From NCBI GenBank assembly GCA_009712185.1, contig WASQ01000018.1:62001-126000 (forward strand): DNA of 64,000 bases, in the 5' to 3' direction. Both the position numbers and the translations under genes were made by a program. This document shows, in pieces, positions 52,232-61,793 of this stretch (within the stretch, counting starts at the first letter, position 1; every line of letters starts with the position of its first letter). The stretch comes from Telmatospirillum sp. GTDB lineage: Bacteria > Pseudomonadota > Alphaproteobacteria > Rhodospirillales > Magnetospirillaceae. The notes beneath the pieces were generated by a model. The model was not told the DNA's origin, made no database searches, and saw only the letters and a program-made list of their open reading frames with translations.

Positions 52232-52268
52232 CGACGGATAGCTTCAATCCCCGACCGGAGGACATCCG

Positions 52269-53252
52269 ATGACGATTCCGACCCGACTGGCCCGTGGCCT
52301 GCGCCTGCCTGTGATTGGCGCCCCCATGTTTATCGTCTCGACTCCCGACCTTGTCATCGCCCAGTGCCGGGCCGGCGTCATCGGCAGTTTTCCCGCGTTG
52401 AACGCGCGGCCGGCGGCGGTGTTGGAGGACTGGCTGAAGCGGATCGCCGACGAACTCGCGGCCCATGACGAAAGCCATCCGGATCGCCCCGCCGCGCCCT
52501 TCGCCGTCAACCAGATCGTCCATAAGTCCAACGACCGGCTGTCCCACGACCTCGATCTTTGCGTGAAATACAAGGTCCCCCTGGTCATTACCTCGCTCGG
52601 CGCCCGGCCCGAGGTGACGGAGGCGGTGCACAGCTATGGCGGGCTGGTGTTTCATGACGTCATCGACCAGACTTTCGCGCGCAAGGCTGTCGAGAAGGGG
52701 GCCGACGGCCTGATCCTGGTGGCGGCGGGCGCCGGCGGTCATGCGGGGCGTCAATCGCCTTTCGCCCTGGTGCAGGAGACCCGCCGCTGGTTCGACGGTC
52801 CCATCGCCCTGTCCGGCTCGATCTCGACCGGCGCCTCCGTGCTTGCCGCCCAGACTCTCGGTGCCGATTTCGCCTATATCGGATCGGCCTTCATCGCAAC
52901 GCGTGAGGCCCAGGCGTCCGATGCCTATAAGCAGGCCATCGTCAGCGGATCGGCCGCCGATATCGTTTACAGCAATCTGTTCAGCGGCGTGCACGGCAAC
53001 TATCTGCGGGCGTCGATTGTTGCGGCCGGCCTCGATCCGGATCATCTGCCGGAAGGCGATCTTTCGACCATGAATTTCGGCGCTGCGGTGGCCAATGGCG
53101 CCAAGGCCTGGAAGGATATCTGGGGTGCGGGGCAGGGAATCGGCGCGATCGACGAGGTTCTCCCCGCCGCAAGCTATGTCGAACGTCTCTTGAGCGAATA
53201 TCGCGAGTCCTTGAAGCGCCTTCCCCGCCCCGAGGCGGCCTTGGCCGTCTGA
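52269..53252 (+). CDS. Nitronate monooxygenase (2-nitropropane dioxygenase family)
   Basis: 327-residue FMN TIM-barrel enzyme that oxidises nitronates such as propionate-3-nitronate. Motifs: APMFIVSTPDLVIAQCRAGVIGSFPALNAR, VAAGAGGHAGRQSPFALVQE and ALSGSISTGASVLAAQTLGADFAYIGSAFIATREA. Ribosome site GGAGGAC before the ATG. A single gene downstream of regBA. Confidence 0.92.
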   Translation: MTIPTRLARGLRLPVIGAPMFIVSTPDLVIAQCRAGVIGSFPALNARPAAVLEDWLKRIADELAAHDESHPDRPAAPFAVNQIVHKSNDRLSHDLDLCVKYKVPLVITSLGARPEVTEAVHSYGGLVFHDVIDQTFARKAVEKGADGLILVAAGAGGHAGRQSPFALVQETRRWFDGPIALSGSISTGASVLAAQTLGADFAYIGSAFIATREAQASDAYKQAIVSGSAADIVYSNLFSGVHGNYLRASIVAAGLDPDHLPEGDLSTMNFGAAVANGAKAWKDIWGAGQGIGAIDEVLPAASYVERLLSEYRESLKRLPRPEAALAV

Positions 53253-53711
53253 CGGCGGACGGGCGGTCGGATCCCGCTCTTCCATCCTCAAAAGGTTTCC
53301 GGCCATCCTCTTCCGCCCCGTGGTGGAAGAGGAAAGGTCCGGCAAGGCCCGGTCCGTCGCTATAGACGGACCAATGCCGTCCGGGTCCCCTTGAGAAACC
53401 GGGAATTCCGGTAAGATGCATACATAGGTATTCCGAGATCTCCTTGGATATTCCTTGCGTGTGCCAGCCCCTTCCCATGCCATCTCTTTCGCATTCCATC
53501 GCCATCGATGATGAAAATTGCATAGCCCCACATTAATTGGGTTTGCTTAAAATTTTATTCAATTGTTAATATCGAGAAAGTCGACCTTTCCAACCATAGC
53601 GGCTGTGTGGGGAGACCTGAGCCGCGACGCGAAAAAAGTCTGGTTGTGTTTGCGCCTGACGGTGGTCATCGCAGGACCACGTGGTGTCAACTCATACTTG
53701 GGGAGCGTTTT
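53253..53711. other. 459-bp intergenic region before the sedolisin gene
   Basis: It carries a perfect 9-bp stem, TCCTCTTCC (53306-53314) and GGAAGAGGA (53325-53333), which may end transcription of the nitronate monooxygenase gene though no T-tract follows. The right half (about 53400-53600) is AT-rich and likely bears the promoter of the protease gene. I see no small gene in it. Confidence 0.5.
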
Positions 53712-55598
53712 ATGGCTGTGCGTAAGAGACTAGGGGTATCTTTCTCGGCGCTGGTACTGGCGTCCATGTTCGCGCCGGATGCCTTTGCCGCCAACATCAC
53801 CCAAAGTCCCGTGTCGAGAGATCCTGGCGCAGTGGATCTGGGCCTTGCGCCCGATACCGACGTCAAGACGATCGCTCTTTCCCTGAATGTTCCGGACCTC
53901 GCGGGGCTCCAGGCATTCGTCGCATCCACCGTCGACCGGACAAGTCCCAATTTCCGGAAATTCCTGACGCCGGACCAGTTTGCGGCGCAATTCGGCCAGT
54001 CTGACGCGGCAATCGCGGAGGTCACCTCCTATCTGAATTCCTACGGAATCACCGTTACGAACGTTCACCGCAACCATCTGATCATCAACGCCCGGGCGAC
54101 CAACGCGCAACTGGCGGCGGCGTTCGGATCGCCCATTCATAAGTTCAGTTTCCAGGGAGCGACCTACCAGCGTCCTGCAACGGCCGCGGCTCTTCCTGCC
54201 GCTCTGCAAGGGGTGGTCGGGGGCGTGCTGGGCCTCAGCACCCAGGCCGTGTTCCAAAGCCGAGCCACGCTGGTTCCGAATGTCGGTCCGGCTGCGGGCG
54301 AAGCCGCGACGAGCCGTCTCGTGATCCCGACACCCTCGGCGGCCGCGACGACGACCCCGGGGTCTTTCACGGTGGCGGATTTCGCCCAGAAATATAACGT
54401 CACGCCGCTTTATCAGAAGGGATTGACCGGCGCCGGGACGACGCTCGGGATCCTGACCTTCGCCGATTTCAACCCGTCGGACGCCTTCGCCTACTGGTCG
54501 GCCGTCGGCCTGTCGGTCGATCCCAACCGTCTGACGAAGGTTCTGGTGGATGGCGGATCAGGCGATGGCGAGGGTGGCGATGAAACGGCCATCGACGTCG
54601 AACAGGCGGGCGGCCTCGCCCCCGGGGCCAATATTCTGCTTTACGAGGCTCCCAATACCGACGCCGGGGCCCTTGATCTCTATTCCCAGGCGATCAACGA
54701 GAATCGTTCCGATACGATTTCTGTAAGCTGGGGATCGGCCGAAATCGCCAATGATCCGAATTCCCTTCAGGCTTATACGGTCCTGTTCCTCCAGGCGGCT
54801 GCCCAGGGGACGCCGATTTCCGCGGCATCCGGAGATGCCGGAGCCTACGATATCAACCGGGCGAACGTCGGATATTCCTATCCCACTTGCACAACCCTGC
54901 TGGACGTCGACTTTCCGGCCAGCAGCCCGATGATCCTGGCGGCCGGTGGGACCACCATTCCCGCTGTCATTCCCCGCCGCTACGGGGCGGTGACAGTTCC
55001 GACGGAGCGGGCCTGGGGCTGGGACTATCTGCGCCAGTACTATGTCACCCATTACGGGCAGCAATTCTATTACACCAACGTGTTCCCGAACGGCGGCGGC
55101 GGCGGCGTGTCGGTCGATTTCGCCCAGCCTTCCTATCAGGCCGGTCTTCCGGGCTTCAAGTCGTCGGCGGCGGGACAGTCGTTGCTTTGCAGCTCCAATG
55201 GGACCGTCAGAGACCTTGCCGATCTTCCTGTCGGGTTCGCTGGCCGCAATCTGCCTGACGTCGCGATGAATGCCGATCCGTTCACCGGATATCTTCTCTA
55301 TTACGGCGGGTCCTGGACGCAAGGCTATGGCGGGACCAGTTTTGTCGCGCCCCAGTTGAACGGCGTTTTCTCGCTTCTGACCCAGGCATTGGGCAAACGG
55401 GTCGGTTGGCCGCATCCCCAGCTCTACACCCTGTTCAAGACGAAGGGCTATGGCGCGGGGTCGCCGTTCCGTCCGATCACCGCGGGCAGCAACCTCTTCT
55501 ACACCTCTCAGGCGAATTTCAATCCGGCGACCGGACTGGGGTCTCTTGACGTTTACAATTTGGCCCAGGCCCTCGCGGCGCCTGTCGGGCCGAACTGA
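53712..55598 (+). CDS. Secreted sedolisin-family (S53) serine-carboxyl protease
   Basis: 628-residue pre-pro-protease. A signal peptide (1-25, ending DAFA) is followed by a pro-domain (about 40-180; SPNFRKFLTPDQFAAQFGQSD) and the S53 catalytic domain. The catalytic residues are visible: E291 and D295 in GGDETAIDVEQ, oxyanion D375 in ASGDAGAY, and S543 in YGGTSFVAPQL. These proteases are usually active at low pH outside the cell. The ATG follows a TTGGGGAG site. A PEP-CTERM gene follows after 37 bp. The frame is open upstream of the ATG without signal features. Confidence 0.93.
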   Translation: MAVRKRLGVSFSALVLASMFAPDAFAANITQSPVSRDPGAVDLGLAPDTDVKTIALSLNVPDLAGLQAFVASTVDRTSPNFRKFLTPDQFAAQFGQSDAAIAEVTSYLNSYGITVTNVHRNHLIINARATNAQLAAAFGSPIHKFSFQGATYQRPATAAALPAALQGVVGGVLGLSTQAVFQSRATLVPNVGPAAGEAATSRLVIPTPSAAATTTPGSFTVADFAQKYNVTPLYQKGLTGAGTTLGILTFADFNPSDAFAYWSAVGLSVDPNRLTKVLVDGGSGDGEGGDETAIDVEQAGGLAPGANILLYEAPNTDAGALDLYSQAINENRSDTISVSWGSAEIANDPNSLQAYTVLFLQAAAQGTPISAASGDAGAYDINRANVGYSYPTCTTLLDVDFPASSPMILAAGGTTIPAVIPRRYGAVTVPTERAWGWDYLRQYYVTHYGQQFYYTNVFPNGGGGGVSVDFAQPSYQAGLPGFKSSAAGQSLLCSSNGTVRDLADLPVGFAGRNLPDVAMNADPFTGYLLYYGGSWTQGYGGTSFVAPQLNGVFSLLTQALGKRVGWPHPQLYTLFKTKGYGAGSPFRPITAGSNLFYTSQANFNPATGLGSLDVYNLAQALAAPVGPN

Positions 55599-55635
55599 GA
55601 CACGGGACCTCGCAGTCATCGAGATCGAATAGGAA

Positions 55636-56241
55636 ATGATCATGAAAAAAATTCTATCCATGGCTCTGGCTTTGGCTGCCCTCGCTTTTTCGGCGGCCAC
55701 GCCGGCCCGCTCGGCTGAAGTCGACAACACCTTCTTTCTCTTTCCCCAGTTCGGCAGCGGCCTGACCATCAATTGGCAATTCAACAATCTGGTGACGTCC
55801 GGCTCCTCTCCGACACCGGTTTCTCCGCTTCTGGCCGGCGATACCTTTGTCGACGATTTCATTTTCAACCCGCCGCTCGACAGCACACAGATTTCCCTTT
55901 CCCTGGTCGCCGGCCTGATCAACCAGGCTGTCAGCGTCAGTCTCTCCTCGGTGTCCCTGTTCGCCTTTCAGCCCGGCGTTCCGGTCTCTCCGATCGCGCT
56001 TGATCTTTTCGGCGACAGCTCGACGCTGACCGGATACTCCGCTCTGCCGATCGATAACGGGACCTATGTGTTCGAGATTCGCGGCAAGGCGTTGCTGGAT
56101 GGCGGAACCTTCAGCGGCACACTGACCGGATCCGTTCCCGATCCCGTTCCCGAGCCGGCGTCGATCGTCCTGCTGCTGGTCGGACTGGCGTCTGTTTACG
56201 CGGTTCGGCGACGGTCCGGCATCCGCTTCAAGGCTTCGTGA
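55636..56241 (+). CDS. PEP-CTERM sorting-domain protein
   Basis: 201 residues: a signal peptide (to about residue 27, PARSA), a middle beta-rich region rich in Ser/Thr containing FVDDF (an FxDxF motif), and a C-terminal PEP-CTERM tag: VPEPASIVLLLVGLASVYAVRRR. Such tags are recognised by exosortase, which processes proteins for surface or extracellular-polymer display; no exosortase gene is in the window. The start could be ATG 55636 or 55642. Possibly cotranscribed with the sedolisin; a terminator follows. Confidence 0.9.
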   Translation: MIMKKILSMALALAALAFSAATPARSAEVDNTFFLFPQFGSGLTINWQFNNLVTSGSSPTPVSPLLAGDTFVDDFIFNPPLDSTQISLSLVAGLINQAVSVSLSSVSLFAFQPGVPVSPIALDLFGDSSTLTGYSALPIDNGTYVFEIRGKALLDGGTFSGTLTGSVPDPVPEPASIVLLLVGLASVYAVRRRSGIRFKAS

Positions 56242-56285
56242 TATGGGACCGCGCTGATCCAGACGATCCGCGCGATCCTCCAAGC

Positions 56286-56320
56286 GCCAGGCGGCTTTCG
56301 CAAATCCGCCTGGCTTTTTT
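56286..56320 (+). terminator. Intrinsic terminator after the PEP-CTERM gene
   Basis: A 9-bp perfect stem, GCCAGGCGG (56286-56294) and CCGCCTGGC (56306-56314), is followed by six T. It ends the sedolisin/PEP-CTERM transcript. The following ~230 bp to the next gene hold no visible gene. Confidence 0.85.
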
Positions 56321-56549
56321 CTCTTCCGATCCCGGGCGATGTTGCCAATCCGCGCCGGGGTTGCCCGTCAGCGCCAGCCGGCCGCCCCGCCCAAGGCGCC
56401 TTGGCGGTCCGCCGGACAGATCGGGGGGGCGGTTCCGTTTCCGACCCGCGTGTTTGATCTTTTGCCGACTTGGTGTTTTGTTTATTTCTATTGTCATACC
56501 GCAATGTTAAGTTGCGGGCGCAGGGCGTTTGACATCGGGGCGGATTTCC

Positions 56550-57803
56550 GTGGACGACAGAAACGAACTTCTGGAGGGACTGCGGCTGGATCGTCGTCCG
56601 GCCGGAACAAAGGGGCGTGGCCCGGGCCGGTTTGTGGCGATCGGCCTTGGTGCCCTGGCATTGGCGGCCGTCGGCGTGGGGGCTGTGCTGCTGTGGCCGC
56701 CGGCGGCGGTTCCTGTCGCCTATGCGGAGGTCCGCGCGCCGGACAAGGCCGCCGGCGCCGGAGCGACGGCATCGTCGCTCGATGCGTCAGGTTATGTCGT
56801 TGCCCGCCGGCAGGCGACGGTTGCCGCCAAGATCACAGCGCGCGTGACAGAGATCCTGATCGAGGAGGGGCTGCATGTGAAAAGCGGCCAGGTGATGGCC
56901 CGTCTCGACGACAGCAACACGCTGGCCGCTTTGGCGCAGGCGAGGGCACAACTGGCGCAGGCTGAGGCCAACCGGTCGGCGGCGAGGACGGCGCTTCGCG
57001 ACGAGGAGCCGATTTTCCGGCGCCGCGAGGGGCTTTCGCGGCAGGGATGGGTGAGCGGGGCGGATCTGGACGAGGAGAGGGCGAAGTACGATGCCGCCCT
57101 TGAGGCCCTGTCGGTTGCGGAAAAGACGCTTGACGTGGCGCGCGCCGCGCTGGCGGTGGCGGAACGCAATCAGGAGGATACGATCGTCCGTGCCCCCTAT
57201 GACGGGGTGATCACTGTGAAGGCCGCACAGCCGGGCGAGGTCGTGTCTCCCCTGTCCGCGGGTGGTGGATTCACCCGGACCGGGATCGGCACGCTGGTCG
57301 ATATGGACAGTCTGGAGGTGGAGGTCGATGTCAGCGAAAATTACATCGACCGCGTGCGACCCAATCAGGATGCCGTGGTGCGTCTCAACGCCTATCCGGA
57401 CTGGTCGATTCCGGCCTATGTGATTGCCATCATCCCGACGGCGGACCGGTCCAAGGCGACCGTCAAGGTCCGGATCGGATTCCGGAAAAAGGATGACCGG
57501 ATTTTGCCCGAGATGGGAGCCCGGGTCTCATTCATGGCGGCTGGCGGCGACGCCGGTCTAAATGGCGTTCAAAAGCGCCAGGGGTTTCTGGTGCCTTTGG
57601 GGGCGGTCTCCGGCCAGGGAGATACGGCCGCGGTTTTCGTGGTCCGGGACGACCATGTGGAACGGCGTCCGGTGGCGCTGGGCGCCCGCGATGGTCAGAG
57701 TCAGACGGTGCTGTCGGGCCTGAATGCCGGTGAAACGGTGGCGGTCGGCGATCTGTCGCTGCTGAGGGATGGCGTCAGGGTGGTCCGGTCGGGCGGCGGG
57801 TGA
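56550..57803 (+). CDS. Periplasmic adaptor (HlyD/MacA-like) of an ABC exporter
   Basis: 417 residues, one N-terminal helix (about 29-50), then a split lipoyl domain (ASGYVVARRQATVAAKITARV and DTIVRAPYDGVITVKAAQPGEVV), a coiled-coil hairpin (about 125-205) and beta-barrel domains. It sits inner-membrane-anchored in the periplasm and links the ABC exporter to an outer-membrane channel. GTG 56550 is the likelier start with a GGGGCGG ribosome site; TTG 56529 is upstream in frame. Followed by the ATPase and two permease genes. Confidence 0.92.
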   Translation: MDDRNELLEGLRLDRRPAGTKGRGPGRFVAIGLGALALAAVGVGAVLLWPPAAVPVAYAEVRAPDKAAGAGATASSLDASGYVVARRQATVAAKITARVTEILIEEGLHVKSGQVMARLDDSNTLAALAQARAQLAQAEANRSAARTALRDEEPIFRRREGLSRQGWVSGADLDEERAKYDAALEALSVAEKTLDVARAALAVAERNQEDTIVRAPYDGVITVKAAQPGEVVSPLSAGGGFTRTGIGTLVDMDSLEVEVDVSENYIDRVRPNQDAVVRLNAYPDWSIPAYVIAIIPTADRSKATVKVRIGFRKKDDRILPEMGARVSFMAAGGDAGLNGVQKRQGFLVPLGAVSGQGDTAAVFVVRDDHVERRPVALGARDGQSQTVLSGLNAGETVAVGDLSLLRDGVRVVRSGGG

Positions 57804-57885
57804 TCTGCCGCGTGGCGAATCGTTCGTCCGGTACGGTCTTCGAAGGATCTGGAACGGCGGTAGTCGGGAAAAAGGGGAACGAGGC

Positions 57886-58575
57886 ATGGCTTTGGCGGTC
57901 GAACTGCGGCAGGTGGTCAAACATTACCGGCGCGGCAAGGAGATGGTGGAGGTTCTGTCCGGCCTGGATCTCGCGGTGCCGGAAGGCGAGTTTCTGGCGA
58001 TCATGGGACCGTCGGGGTCGGGCAAGACCACCGTCCTCAATCTGATCGGCGGGCTTGACCGCGCGAATTCCGGCTCCGTGACGGTGTGCGGCGAGAGGAT
58101 CGACAGCCTGAACGGGGCGGGTCTGGCGCGCTGGCGGTCGCGGCATGTCGGGTTCATCTTCCAGTTTTACAATCTGATGCCGGGCCTGTCGGCGGAGCGC
58201 AATGTCGAGCTTCCCCTGTTGCTGACCCATCTGTCGCGGGCAGAACGCAAGGCGCATGTGGATATCGCGCTGGAGGTGGTGGGGCTGTCGGACCGGCGGA
58301 GGCACAAGCCGTCGGAACTGTCGGGCGGTCAGCAGCAGCGCATTGCCATCGCCCGGGCGCTGGTCGCGGATCCGACGCTTTTGATCTGCGACGAACCGAC
58401 AGGCGACCTGGACCGGCAGACCGCCGACGAGATCCTGGTCCTGCTTCAGACCCTGAACCGGAGGCAGGGAAAGACCATCGTCATGGTGACGCATGACCAG
58501 AAGGCAGCGGACTATGCGTCGCGTCAGGTCCATGTCGACAAGGGCATGCTGATCGCGCCGGAGGACCGGCCATGA
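57886..58575 (+). CDS. ABC transporter ATP-binding protein (LolD/MacB type)
   Basis: 229 residues. Walker A GPSGSGKTT (41-49), Q-loop in FIFQFYNLMPGLSAERNVELPLLL, signature LSGGQQQR, Walker B LLICDEPTGDLD and switch His in VMVTHDQ. This length and the FYNLMP stretch are typical of the MacB/LolD/FtsE group that drives FtsX-like permeases. The stop overlaps the first permease start by 4 nt. Confidence 0.95.
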   Translation: MALAVELRQVVKHYRRGKEMVEVLSGLDLAVPEGEFLAIMGPSGSGKTTVLNLIGGLDRANSGSVTVCGERIDSLNGAGLARWRSRHVGFIFQFYNLMPGLSAERNVELPLLLTHLSRAERKAHVDIALEVVGLSDRRRHKPSELSGGQQQRIAIARALVADPTLLICDEPTGDLDRQTADEILVLLQTLNRRQGKTIVMVTHDQKAADYASRQVHVDKGMLIAPEDRP

Positions 58576-59717
58576 AATATATCCCGCTGGTGTGGTCGGG
58601 GCTCTGGCGGAAACGGACGCGGACGATTCTGACCTTCGCGTCGATCGTCGTGGCCTTCTTGCTGTTCGGACTGTTGCAGGGCGTGAATGCGGCGTTCGGC
58701 GTGGGTGTTCAGTCCAGCCGTCTCGACCGGCTTTACGTCCAAAGCCGGGTCAGTTTCACCGATCCCCTGCCGATGGGGCATCTCGCCCAGATCCAGACGG
58801 TCAAGGGCATCGACGGGATTTCCTATGCCAACTGGTTCGGCGGCTACTATCAGGATCAGAAGAACTTCGTGTTCTCCTATCCCGTGGAAGCCGAAACCTA
58901 TTTCGCCCTCTACCCCGAGATCCGGATTCCTCCGGAACAGCTTCAGGCACTGCTTAAAACCCGCACCGGCGCGCTGGTCGGGTCGGAGCTGGCACGCAAA
59001 TTCGGCTGGAAGATCGGCGACAAGGTGCCGCTGAAATCCCAGATCTGGACCCATCCCGACGGCACGTCGGACTGGGTCTTCGACATCGTGGGTATTTTCG
59101 ACTGGCCGGGTGATGCGAACCAGTCCAGAGCGTTTTATTTCAACCATACCTATTTCGATGAAGGACGCGCCTTCGGCAAGGGAACCGTCGGCTGGTATAT
59201 CGTTCATCTTGCGGATGTCACGAAGGGCCCCGAAGTCGGCAAGGCGATCGACGCTTTGTTCGCCAACTCCCCGAATGAAACCAAGACTCAGAACGAAAAG
59301 GAAAGCACCCAGGCCTTTCTGCGCCAGTTCGGCGATATCAACTTCATCGTCAGCAGTATCATCGGCGCAGTCTTCTTCACCCTGCTGTTCCTGACGGGCA
59401 ACACGATGATGCAGTCGATCCGTGAACGCCTGCCGGAATTCGCGATCCTGAAGACGCTGGGGTTCACCGACGGTGCCGTTCTGGCGCTGGTGCTGGCGGA
59501 ATCCCTGCTGCTCTGCCTGACGGCGGCGCTGATCGGGCTGGGGCTGGCCGCACTGATGTTCCCCTATCTCAAGGCCTTCGTCGGTGTGTTGTCGCTTCCT
59601 TTGCAGGTGGTGTCCCTCGGGGGCGGGCTGGCCGTTCTGCTGGCGCTGGTGATCGGGGGGATTCCGGCCCTGAAGGCCAAGAAGCTTGTGATCGTCGACA
59701 GCCTGAGGGGGCAGTGA
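58572..59717 (+). CDS. ABC transporter permease, FtsX/MacB-like (first)
   Basis: 381 residues with the MacB-type layout: N-terminal helix (TILTFASIVVAFLLFGLLQGV), a ~230-residue periplasmic MacB_PCD domain, then three C-terminal helices (about 260-375; INFIVSSIIGAVFFTLLFLTGNTMMQSIRERLPEFAILKTLGF). It probably pairs with the second permease as a heterodimer; a mechanotransmitter role, with substrate outside the membrane, is typical of this class. Confidence 0.92.
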   Translation: MKYIPLVWSGLWRKRTRTILTFASIVVAFLLFGLLQGVNAAFGVGVQSSRLDRLYVQSRVSFTDPLPMGHLAQIQTVKGIDGISYANWFGGYYQDQKNFVFSYPVEAETYFALYPEIRIPPEQLQALLKTRTGALVGSELARKFGWKIGDKVPLKSQIWTHPDGTSDWVFDIVGIFDWPGDANQSRAFYFNHTYFDEGRAFGKGTVGWYIVHLADVTKGPEVGKAIDALFANSPNETKTQNEKESTQAFLRQFGDINFIVSSIIGAVFFTLLFLTGNTMMQSIRERLPEFAILKTLGFTDGAVLALVLAESLLLCLTAALIGLGLAALMFPYLKAFVGVLSLPLQVVSLGGGLAVLLALVIGGIPALKAKKLVIVDSLRGQ

Positions 59718-59718
59718 C

Positions 59719-60897
59719 ATGCTGCGCGGCGCGCTGACCATAACGCTTCTCAATCTGGCGGAGATCCCGAAGCGGATCGGAGCCTCGCTGGTGGTCGTCA
59801 TCGGTATCGCCGGTGTCGTCGGCGTTCTGATTTCCGTCCTGGCGATGGCCGACGGATTCCTGAACACCATGGAAAGGACCGGGCGTCCCGATCGTGCGAT
59901 CGTGCTTCGTGGCGGTTCGAACTCGGAACTGGCCAGCACACTTGCGCGCGACGCCACTCTTGCCATCATGGATGGACCGGGCGTGAAGGCGGACGACTCC
60001 GGCCATGCCATCGCTTCGGCGGAAATGGTCGCGATCGTCGAACTTCCGCTGCGTCAGAGCGGCACCGCGGCCAATGTCACCCTTCGGGGAGTGGGGCCGG
60101 CCGCTTTCCGTCTCAGGCCCGACATCCGGATTGTCGCGGGCAGAACCTTCAAGCCCGGTCTTCGCGAGGTGATCGTCGGCAAGAACGCGATGACGCAGTT
60201 TTCCGGGATCGATCCCGGCAGCCGGGTCGCGCTGCGCGACAGCGAATGGACTGTGGTCGGCGTCTTCGACAGCGATGACAGTCACGGTTCCGAAATCATG
60301 GCCGATGTCGATACGCTGTCGGCCGCCTATCGGCGGACCCTGTTCCAGAGCGTCACCGTGCTGCTGGACTCCCCAGACCGGTTCGACGCCTTCAAGTCGG
60401 CGCTTGAACATGATCCCCGTCTTTCGGTCGAGGTTGTGCGCGAGCCTGCCTATTACGCGCGCCTGTCCGAGCAACTGGGCCGCATCCTGACTTTCGTCGC
60501 CTATACGGTTGGAGGAATCATGGCGCTGGGAGCCCTGTTCGGCGCGCTCAACACCATGTATAGCGCCGTCAGTTCCCGGTCGGTCGAGATCGCAACGCTG
60601 CGCGCGTTGGGATTCGGGGCCGGGGCGATCCTGATCTCGGTGTTCACGGAGGCGGTTCTGCTGTCGCTTTTGGGGGCGGTGATCGGCGCGGCGGCGGCCT
60701 GGGCCTTCTTCAATGGCAATGCCGTCAATTCGCTGGGCGGTAACTTCACCCAGGTGGTGTTCCATCTCCGGGTGTCCGCCGGCCTTGTGGCGACGGGCAT
60801 TCTGTGGGCGGTCGTGATCGGTCTTCTGGGCGGGCTGTTCCCCGCGCTTCGCGCCGTCCGTCGCCCGGTCGTGGACGCTTTGCGGGGGGCCGTCTGA
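59719..60897 (+). CDS. ABC transporter permease, FtsX/MacB-like (second)
   Basis: 392 residues, same layout as its neighbour: N-terminal helix (IGASLVVVIGIAGVVGVLISVLAMADGF), periplasmic domain, three C-terminal helices with SVEIATLRALGFGAGAILISVFTEAVLLSLLGAVIGAAAAWAFF. One nt gap after the first permease. The adaptor, ATPase and two permeases form one exporter operon; the substrate is unknown. Confidence 0.92.
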   Translation: MLRGALTITLLNLAEIPKRIGASLVVVIGIAGVVGVLISVLAMADGFLNTMERTGRPDRAIVLRGGSNSELASTLARDATLAIMDGPGVKADDSGHAIASAEMVAIVELPLRQSGTAANVTLRGVGPAAFRLRPDIRIVAGRTFKPGLREVIVGKNAMTQFSGIDPGSRVALRDSEWTVVGVFDSDDSHGSEIMADVDTLSAAYRRTLFQSVTVLLDSPDRFDAFKSALEHDPRLSVEVVREPAYYARLSEQLGRILTFVAYTVGGIMALGALFGALNTMYSAVSSRSVEIATLRALGFGAGAILISVFTEAVLLSLLGAVIGAAAAWAFFNGNAVNSLGGNFTQVVFHLRVSAGLVATGILWAVVIGLLGGLFPALRAVRRPVVDALRGAV

Positions 60898-60961
60898 CAC
60901 TCCGGGCGCGGGGCCCCGCGCGTCATTCGTGCACTGACTTATTCAAAAGGATCCCCTTGCG

Positions 60962-61291
60962 TCAGTCGGCCAGTCCCATGACGAATGCAACGGCCGTATC
61001 CAATTTGGCGATTTCCTCGACGGTCAAATGGCCGATCACCTGGCCCGCACGCTCGCGCCTTACCGCGACCGGATTATCAACCATGATTTGCGACCGTTCC
61101 CGCAGGCCATTTGTTTCGGTTGGCTCGACGGTTACTCGAAAATCCGGTGCGTCCGCGAGTGCAGTCGTTGTCTGACAAATGATGACCGATGCATGACTCT
61201 CCGGAAATGCGTCGGTCTGGACCACCACGGCAGGTCGGGGTTTCCCGTCGCCGCCGTTGACAGCCGCTACCGCGACATCACCGCGCCTCAT
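60962..61291 (-). CDS. mazF: MazF-type mRNA interferase toxin
   Basis: 109 residues of the PemK/MazF fold: MRRGDVAVAAVNGGDGKPRPAVVVQTDAF, with the catalytic Arg in KPRPAVV, then SVIICQTTT and the later LRERSQIMVDNPVAVRRER. It cleaves RNA to stop growth. Start at 61291 overlaps the antitoxin's last 14 nt. A longer upstream frame has no family features. Confidence 0.92.
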   Translation of the reverse strand: MRRGDVAVAAVNGGDGKPRPAVVVQTDAFPESHASVIICQTTTALADAPDFRVTVEPTETNGLRERSQIMVDNPVAVRRERAGQVIGHLTVEEIAKLDTAVAFVMGLAD

Positions 61292-61484
61292 CGAACTCGG
61301 CCATCTCTTCGATCCAGTCCAATGCGTCACGTTCCGACGCCGGCGACAGCCGTGCCACCTGCGCTGCAATCCTCTCGCGAGTGGCGGCGGCGCGGGCATC
61401 GGGCACCACCAGGCGCACCTCGCGCAATCCACTTTGACGGCGCCTCGCCCGCATGGCCCTCATTCGTTCGGCGGGGTTTGCCAT
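61278..61484 (-). CDS. mazE: MazE-type antitoxin (DUF3018)
   Basis: 68-residue antitoxin: NPAERMRAMRARRRQSGLREVRLVVPDARA is the N-terminal DNA-binding and dimer region, and the acidic C-terminal tail (DWIEEMAEFDEAR) binds MazF. The 14-nt overlap with mazF couples the two. The promoter should lie just right of 61484. Confidence 0.9.
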   Translation of the reverse strand: MANPAERMRAMRARRRQSGLREVRLVVPDARAAATRERIAAQVARLSPASERDALDWIEEMAEFDEAR

Positions 61485-61520
61485 TTATTCCTCACATCCC
61501 GTAACGCGTTACGAATAGTT

Positions 61521-61608
61521 GCACAAGCTCTGCTTTTTTCAATGTTCGAAGGCCACTCCGGCATAGGTGTGCTGATCTGTTTTTTGGGCTCTTTTGTTTG
61601 TGTCGATG
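61521..61608 (-). repeat. Dispersed repeat R2, copy c (inverted)
   Basis: On the minus strand this reads CATCGACACAAACAAAAGAG and later GCCGGAGTGG and TTGAAAAAAGCAGAGC, matching the R2 copies at 16377 and 63158. It lies between mazE and the CorC-type gene. Together with R2b it brackets that gene as inverted copies. Confidence 0.6.
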
Positions 61609-61793
61609 TACTCTGGATGGATCCTGCCGGCCGGGCGGAAAATGGAAAGGCGGGGCGCAATCAGCGGGTCGCGCCCCGGCGGCCCCGGCGGCAATGCCGC
61701 CGCCGGGCGCGACGGGCTCCTTGCCGTCCGCCGCCATCCTGTCCGATAATGACGCCTTTTCCACAGTCCCGGCCCCGCCGGGAGAGGAGTCTT

